Shown here piece by piece: positions 4,189 to 7,080 of a DNA stretch of 7,080 nt; the first letter of the stretch is position 1; each line of letters opens with the position of its first letter. A program made the translations under genes and the position numbers. The notes under the pieces were generated by a model that had not been told where the DNA came from, did not search any database, and saw only the letters and a list, made by a program, of their open reading frames with translations. Source of the DNA: Acidobacteriota bacterium (lineage in GTDB: Bacteria > Acidobacteriota > Terriglobia > Versatilivoradales > Versatilivoraceae); the NCBI GenBank assembly GCA_028875135.1, contig JAPPFQ010000405.1, forward strand, positions 1-7,080, in the 5' to 3' direction.

Positions 4189-6375
4189 TCAGGGCCTGCG
4201 ATAGACGGACACGATCCCCCCGTGAGCGTCGTGGAGCCAGAAGGACTTGTCGTCGATCACGCCGGCCCGGGCCGAGAAGTAGGTGGCCGGCAGCACGTAG
4301 TTCCAGGTGTGGCCGTAGTTGTAGGTGACCGCCAGTCCCCAGCCGCAGGTGTTCTGAGCCGACAGGGCGATGCCTCCGTCCGGCAGCCGCAGTCCGGCCG
4401 TCACCCCGGCCGCGGCCGTGGGTTGGGGCGGGCTCCAGGTTCGTCCCCGGTCGGTGCTGAGGGTCCGGGAGATGAAGGCCCTCATCACCGGGACGTAGCT
4501 GCGGTTCTCGCTGCGGAGAAAGGCCACCCAGATGTCATCGGAAAGGGCCATGACCTGGGTCTCGCTGTAGGCGGTGTAGCGGTTCTTGCGGTCGTAGGCG
4601 ATGGTGCTCCAGTCGCCCCAGGAGGCGCCTCCGTCGTGGGACCTCACCAGGGCGGAGATGTAGAGGGAGACCGACATGTCGTCCTGGTTCAGGTAGCCGT
4701 AGACGGGAGCCACCAGGGTTCCGTCCGGTTCTTCAAAGGCCACGCCCCCCAGGTGCACCGCGGCAGCCAGCGGCACCGGGTCCTCCACCTTGGCCTGTTT
4801 CCAGGTCTTTCCCCGATCGTCGGAATAGGAGCCCTGCAAACGCGTCCGGTAGTGGAGTCCGTCGATCGACTTCCAGACCCAGTAGCCGCGCTCCCGCCCC
4901 ATGATCCTGCCGGGTCCGTGCTGATAGGGAACGGTGTATTGGGCGCTGAGGCGTATCCAGCGCCCCGACTCGAGCACCAGGGTCACGTCGTTGGGCGGCT
5001 GCCCGACCTTTTGGCGCCACTCCTCCTCGGGCCATCGCTCGGCCAGGTACCACTGACCGTTCGGCTCGCCGTGGGCCCGTAAGGGTTCGGCGGCCGGGGC
5101 CGAGGGTTCCTGCACCCGCTTCATGACAATGGTTTCTATCCGCTCCTTCTCGAGGGGAAGGTCCACCTCGTGGGGCGGGTCGGTGTAGCCGCTGCCCTTT
5201 TGCCGCTGTCCCAGCACCAGCATCAGGCGGTCCTCGTCCAGGGCCAAGCCGGAGGAAAACCCGTAGTGGCCGGCCTTCCAGTCCCCTTCCAGGTTGGGCA
5301 CCACCGGCGGCAGGGGAATGGGGTCCCGGGCCCAGCCTCCGCCCCACCCGCTGGGTCCATAGCCCGGCAGCCAGTTGTGTTCCACGAAGGGGGTCCGGTG
5401 GCGGATGGTGCGAAAGCCGTCGTCGCTGAACATGACTTCCATGCTGCCCCAGGCCGACCAGAGGGCGAAGGAGCAGGCCACCGTGCCGTTGCCCATGGGG
5501 GTCAGGCTGGCCCAGGAGCCGACCGACAGAGGCTCCGGCCGGGTCCAGCTCTTGCCCCGGTCGGTGCTGTAGGAGCGCACCAGCGTCTGCGGAATATCCA
5601 GGGGCAGGCCGGGACGCTTCTTCAATCGCCTTTCTGTGAGGACCGCCAGCCAGGTTCCGTCCTGCAGGGGAAGCACTGCCGGAAACTCGTAGCTGAGGTC
5701 GGCCTCCGGGCCCGGAACCGCAATCGGGATCCAATTTCCCCAACTCCTGCCGCCATCGGTGGACTGCAGCAGTCCCGATTGCAGTCGGGTGGCCGCCAGC
5801 TCCTCCTGGCTGACGGCCCCGTGGACAGGCATCAGCACCCGGCCGCCGGCCTCGAAGGGCCTTCCATAGGGTGTGGCCCAGATGAGGGGTCGGGTCCCCA
5901 GGGGCTCGGTGGCGGTCCAGGTTTCGCCGTGATCCTCGGAGGAGAGCAGTCGCAGCCGGCTGTCGGAAGTGCCGTCGTTCAGCTCGGCGAAGGGGGCGAT
6001 GATGCGGCCGGATTCCAGGGTGGTGAGGGTGCCCATGGCCCGGGGTTCGCCCTGGCGGCCTTCGAAAACCGTCTCCGGATAAAACCACCAGTCCCCGTCC
6101 CTGGTCCGGCGGACCAGCTGGAGTTCTCCCGAACCGTCCCGCTCCTGTTGCGCCGTCTGGTGAGTGTACAGGATCAGCAGCCGATCCTCGGCGGTGCGGG
6201 TGATCCCGGCGTAGCGGGCGCGCCTCTCCGAGAGGTAGACGAAGCTGCGCTGGTCCCGCTTCCACTCCTCCGCCCCACTGCTTCCTGCCGGCGTCCGTTC
6301 GTCGGTGGACGGGGCGCAGGCGGCAAGGGTCAAAGAGAGGAGCAGGGTCAGGCTGGGTTTGGCTGAGGGAGTCAT
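4189..6375 (-). CDS. BNR/Asp-box sialidase-like lipoprotein with two propellers
   Basis: This 728-residue protein has a lipoprotein signal peptide with lipobox LAAC (C20). Asp-box motifs (S-x-D-x-G-x-x-W), which mark turns in sialidase-type beta-propellers, occur at S146-W153, S205-W212, S270-W277, S518-W525, S579-W586 and S640-W647, with degenerate copies near 317, 503 and 684. They form two clusters separated by a linker rich in Pro, Ala and Glu (about 398-440), suggesting two successive propellers; a single sialidase propeller is about 350-400 residues. No N-terminal FRIP-type motif was found, so true sialidase activity is uncertain; other exo-glycosidase or binding roles are possible. It is probably lipid-anchored outside the cytoplasmic membrane. 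The ATG has GAGGA five bases upstream (plus-strand 6381-6385). It converges on the Tat lipoprotein gene with a 43-base gap. Confidence 0.8.
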   Translation of the reverse strand: MTPSAKPSLTLLLSLTLAACAPSTDERTPAGSSGAEEWKRDQRSFVYLSERRARYAGITRTAEDRLLILYTHQTAQQERDGSGELQLVRRTRDGDWWFYPETVFEGRQGEPRAMGTLTTLESGRIIAPFAELNDGTSDSRLRLLSSEDHGETWTATEPLGTRPLIWATPYGRPFEAGGRVLMPVHGAVSQEELAATRLQSGLLQSTDGGRSWGNWIPIAVPGPEADLSYEFPAVLPLQDGTWLAVLTERRLKKRPGLPLDIPQTLVRSYSTDRGKSWTRPEPLSVGSWASLTPMGNGTVACSFALWSAWGSMEVMFSDDGFRTIRHRTPFVEHNWLPGYGPSGWGGGWARDPIPLPPVVPNLEGDWKAGHYGFSSGLALDEDRLMLVLGQRQKGSGYTDPPHEVDLPLEKERIETIVMKRVQEPSAPAAEPLRAHGEPNGQWYLAERWPEEEWRQKVGQPPNDVTLVLESGRWIRLSAQYTVPYQHGPGRIMGRERGYWVWKSIDGLHYRTRLQGSYSDDRGKTWKQAKVEDPVPLAAAVHLGGVAFEEPDGTLVAPVYGYLNQDDMSVSLYISALVRSHDGGASWGDWSTIAYDRKNRYTAYSETQVMALSDDIWVAFLRSENRSYVPVMRAFISRTLSTDRGRTWSPPQPTAAAGVTAGLRLPDGGIALSAQNTCGWGLAVTYNYGHTWNYVLPATYFSARAGVIDDKSFWLHDAHGGIVSVYRRP

Positions 6376-6517
6376 GGGATTCCTCGTCCTGGATTTAGTT
6401 CACCGGGGGCGAAGACGTCCGGCCGCTTCGAGATGAGGCGTGAACTGCCGGTAGAGCCACTGTGCCGCTGCCGGTCGATCCGGGTGGAGGAGACGGCCGA
6501 GGCTGCGGGAAGATTGG

Positions 6518-6544
6518 TGCGGGCGGGACGCCCGCGCTCCCGGG
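6518..6544. repeat. REP-like palindromic repeat, copy 2
   Basis: This copy is identical over 27 bases to that at 1102-1128 and in the same orientation: GCGGGCG (6519-6525), GGA, CGCCCGC (6529-6535), then GCTCCCGGG. GGAAGA occurs just upstream of both copies, so the shared unit may be longer but diverged. Confidence 0.8.
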
Positions 6545-6566
6545 TGGGCTTCCTCCCATGACCTCG

Positions 6567-6586
6567 CGACACCAAGAGCACAAAAT
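6567..6586 (-). repeat. Degenerate 10-base repeat units, minus orientation
   Basis: Read on the minus strand the segment is TTTTGTGCTC then TTGGTGTCGC, two units of the form TTnGTGnnnn. It faces a similar cluster at 6635-6664 on the plus strand, 48 bases away. Confidence 0.35.
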
Positions 6587-6634
6587 CGCAGAAGCATTCG
6601 GAGGCCGCTTGTCATTAGAAGAGGCCCATCAGAC

Positions 6635-6664
6635 TTTGTGTCTATTCGCGTTCATTGGTGGTTC
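6635..6664 (+). repeat. Three degenerate 10-base tandem units
   Basis: TTTGTGTCTA, TTCGCGTTCA and TTGGTGGTTC follow one another without gaps and share TTnGyG. The cluster ends eight bases before the stop codon of the minus-strand metallohydrolase. From memory, similar 'TTTGTGTCC-TTCGTGTTCA-TTCGTGG' decamer strings recur between genes in several bacterial phyla; no search was made. Confidence 0.5.
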
Positions 6665-6672
6665 GTCTTCAT

Positions 6673-7080
6673 TCAACGATCGTTTCTCCCCCCTTTGCAC
6701 AGGCGGCGGTAGAAGTCCATGCCCTTCCGGATGGTGGCCAGAGCCTCGTCCTTCCGTTGTTGATTCTCGAACCAGGATTCCTCCCGGGCCCACTTCTCCA
6801 GCGGCTTCAGGAAGTCGAGCAGATAGCATCCGCTCTCGGGCTCGGCCAGCGCCCGTCCCGCGTAGTCGACGTATACCGGGTTGGCGTGGGCGAACAGGGG
6901 ATGGGTCCAGATGGAGGTTTCCTCGGGGGATCCCCCCATGCAACGGGCCGCGATCCACTGGCTCTGGTCGGCCGGGTAATCGAGGCTGAGCTCCGCCCGG
7001 CGTCCCTGGTCTTGTGCCGGGACGCCGGCCGCCACCTTCCCGTTGACCACGATCTCCAACCGTTCGAAGGGTCTCAGGGA
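6673..7080 (-). CDS. C-terminal part of a CehA/McbA-like metallohydrolase (partial)
   Basis: The frame is open from the right edge to the TGA at 6675-6673, showing the last 135 residues. The TTG at 7057-7059 is internal, since the reading frame continues upstream as SLRPFERLEIVVNGKVAAG. That segment, SQWIAARCMGGS, the 'FAHANPVYVDYAG' stretch and the closing helices (YLLDFLKPLEKWAREESWF, RKDEALATIRKGMDFYRR) match the C-terminal domain I recall for CehA/McbA-type PHP-like metallohydrolases. The metal-binding N-terminal domain is outside the window, so activity cannot be judged. Known relatives include carbaryl hydrolases, but most members have unknown substrates. The gene is in the same direction as the sialidase-like gene, 297 bases upstream of it. 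Confidence 0.7.
   Translation of the reverse strand, partial: SLRPFERLEIVVNGKVAAGVPAQDQGRRAELSLDYPADQSQWIAARCMGGSPEETSIWTHPLFAHANPVYVDYAGRALAEPESGCYLLDFLKPLEKWAREESWFENQQRKDEALATIRKGMDFYRRLCKGGRNDR

Larger units (their letters stand above)
6376..6672. other. Intergenic, repeat-rich gap between the sialidase-like and metallohydrolase genes
   Basis: No gene is supported in these 297 bases. The gap holds the ribosome binding site of the sialidase-like gene, the second copy of the palindromic repeat (6518-6544) and two clusters of degenerate 10-base units in opposite orientation (6567-6586 and 6635-6664). Any promoter of the sialidase-like gene should lie here, but no clear boxes were seen. Confidence 0.6.

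Noticed and set aside
4171..6366. Long open frames on the plus strand opposite the sialidase-like gene (about 300 and 400 codons) and another on the minus strand in a second frame (about 510 codons)
   Set aside because: They are compositional shadows of a GC-rich gene: low-complexity Gly/Pro/Ala/Arg translations, no domain signature, no ribosome binding site. The Asp-box frame is clearly the real one.
6372..6615. Short minus-strand open frames containing 'GARASRPH'- or 'RGRPARTN'-type peptides
   Set aside because: These peptides are the translation of the palindromic DNA repeat in different frames, not protein genes.

Overview
The window is GC-rich bacterial DNA. It has two parts: an accessory patch (about 1-2466) full of toxin-antitoxin (TA) and restriction-modification genes or remnants, and a block of exported or carbohydrate-type enzymes (about 2496-7080). 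The mix of a Tat-exported lipoprotein with a glycosidase-like barrel, a BNR/Asp-box sialidase-like lipoprotein and a CehA/McbA-type metallohydrolase, plus GC-rich dispersed repeats, suggests an uncultured Acidobacteriota- or Planctomycetota-like organism. That placement rests on family resemblance only and is tentative. No rRNA, tRNA, CRISPR array, transposase or integrase was seen.

Left part: the C-terminal stub of a type I restriction subunit HsdR (66-404) is followed by two hairpin-forming inverted repeats and an intact hicA-hicB pair (488-908). Next comes a likely N-terminal remnant of an MntA-like nucleotidyltransferase (from 938), which loses its catalytic Asp motif and runs into a palindromic repeat. 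On the minus strand lies an overlapping AbrB-type antitoxin / PIN-toxin pair (1966-1288). A non-coding stretch with a bulged hairpin then leads to a plus-strand vapB antitoxin (2233-2466). Its vapC partner is missing: at the usual TGATG junction only about seven codons resembling a VapC N-terminus remain, and they read in frame into the next gene.

Right part: a Tat-signal lipoprotein with a glycosyl-hydrolase-like barrel (2496-4145) converges on a 728-residue sialidase-like lipoprotein on the minus strand (6375-4189) that appears to hold two successive Asp-box propellers. Upstream of the latter, across a 297-bp repeat-rich gap, is the C-terminal end of a CehA/McbA-like metallohydrolase that runs off the right edge. 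These three could act together on exported or cell-surface glycoside or ester substrates, but no substrate can be read from the sequence.

I do not see a convincing previously undescribed system. The most interesting story is a TA/restriction hot spot with intact and decayed modules side by side, whose last antitoxin has been joined to an exported-enzyme gene. Secondary points are a ten-G tract just after the lipobox of the Tat lipoprotein and three kinds of short repeat that look dispersed.
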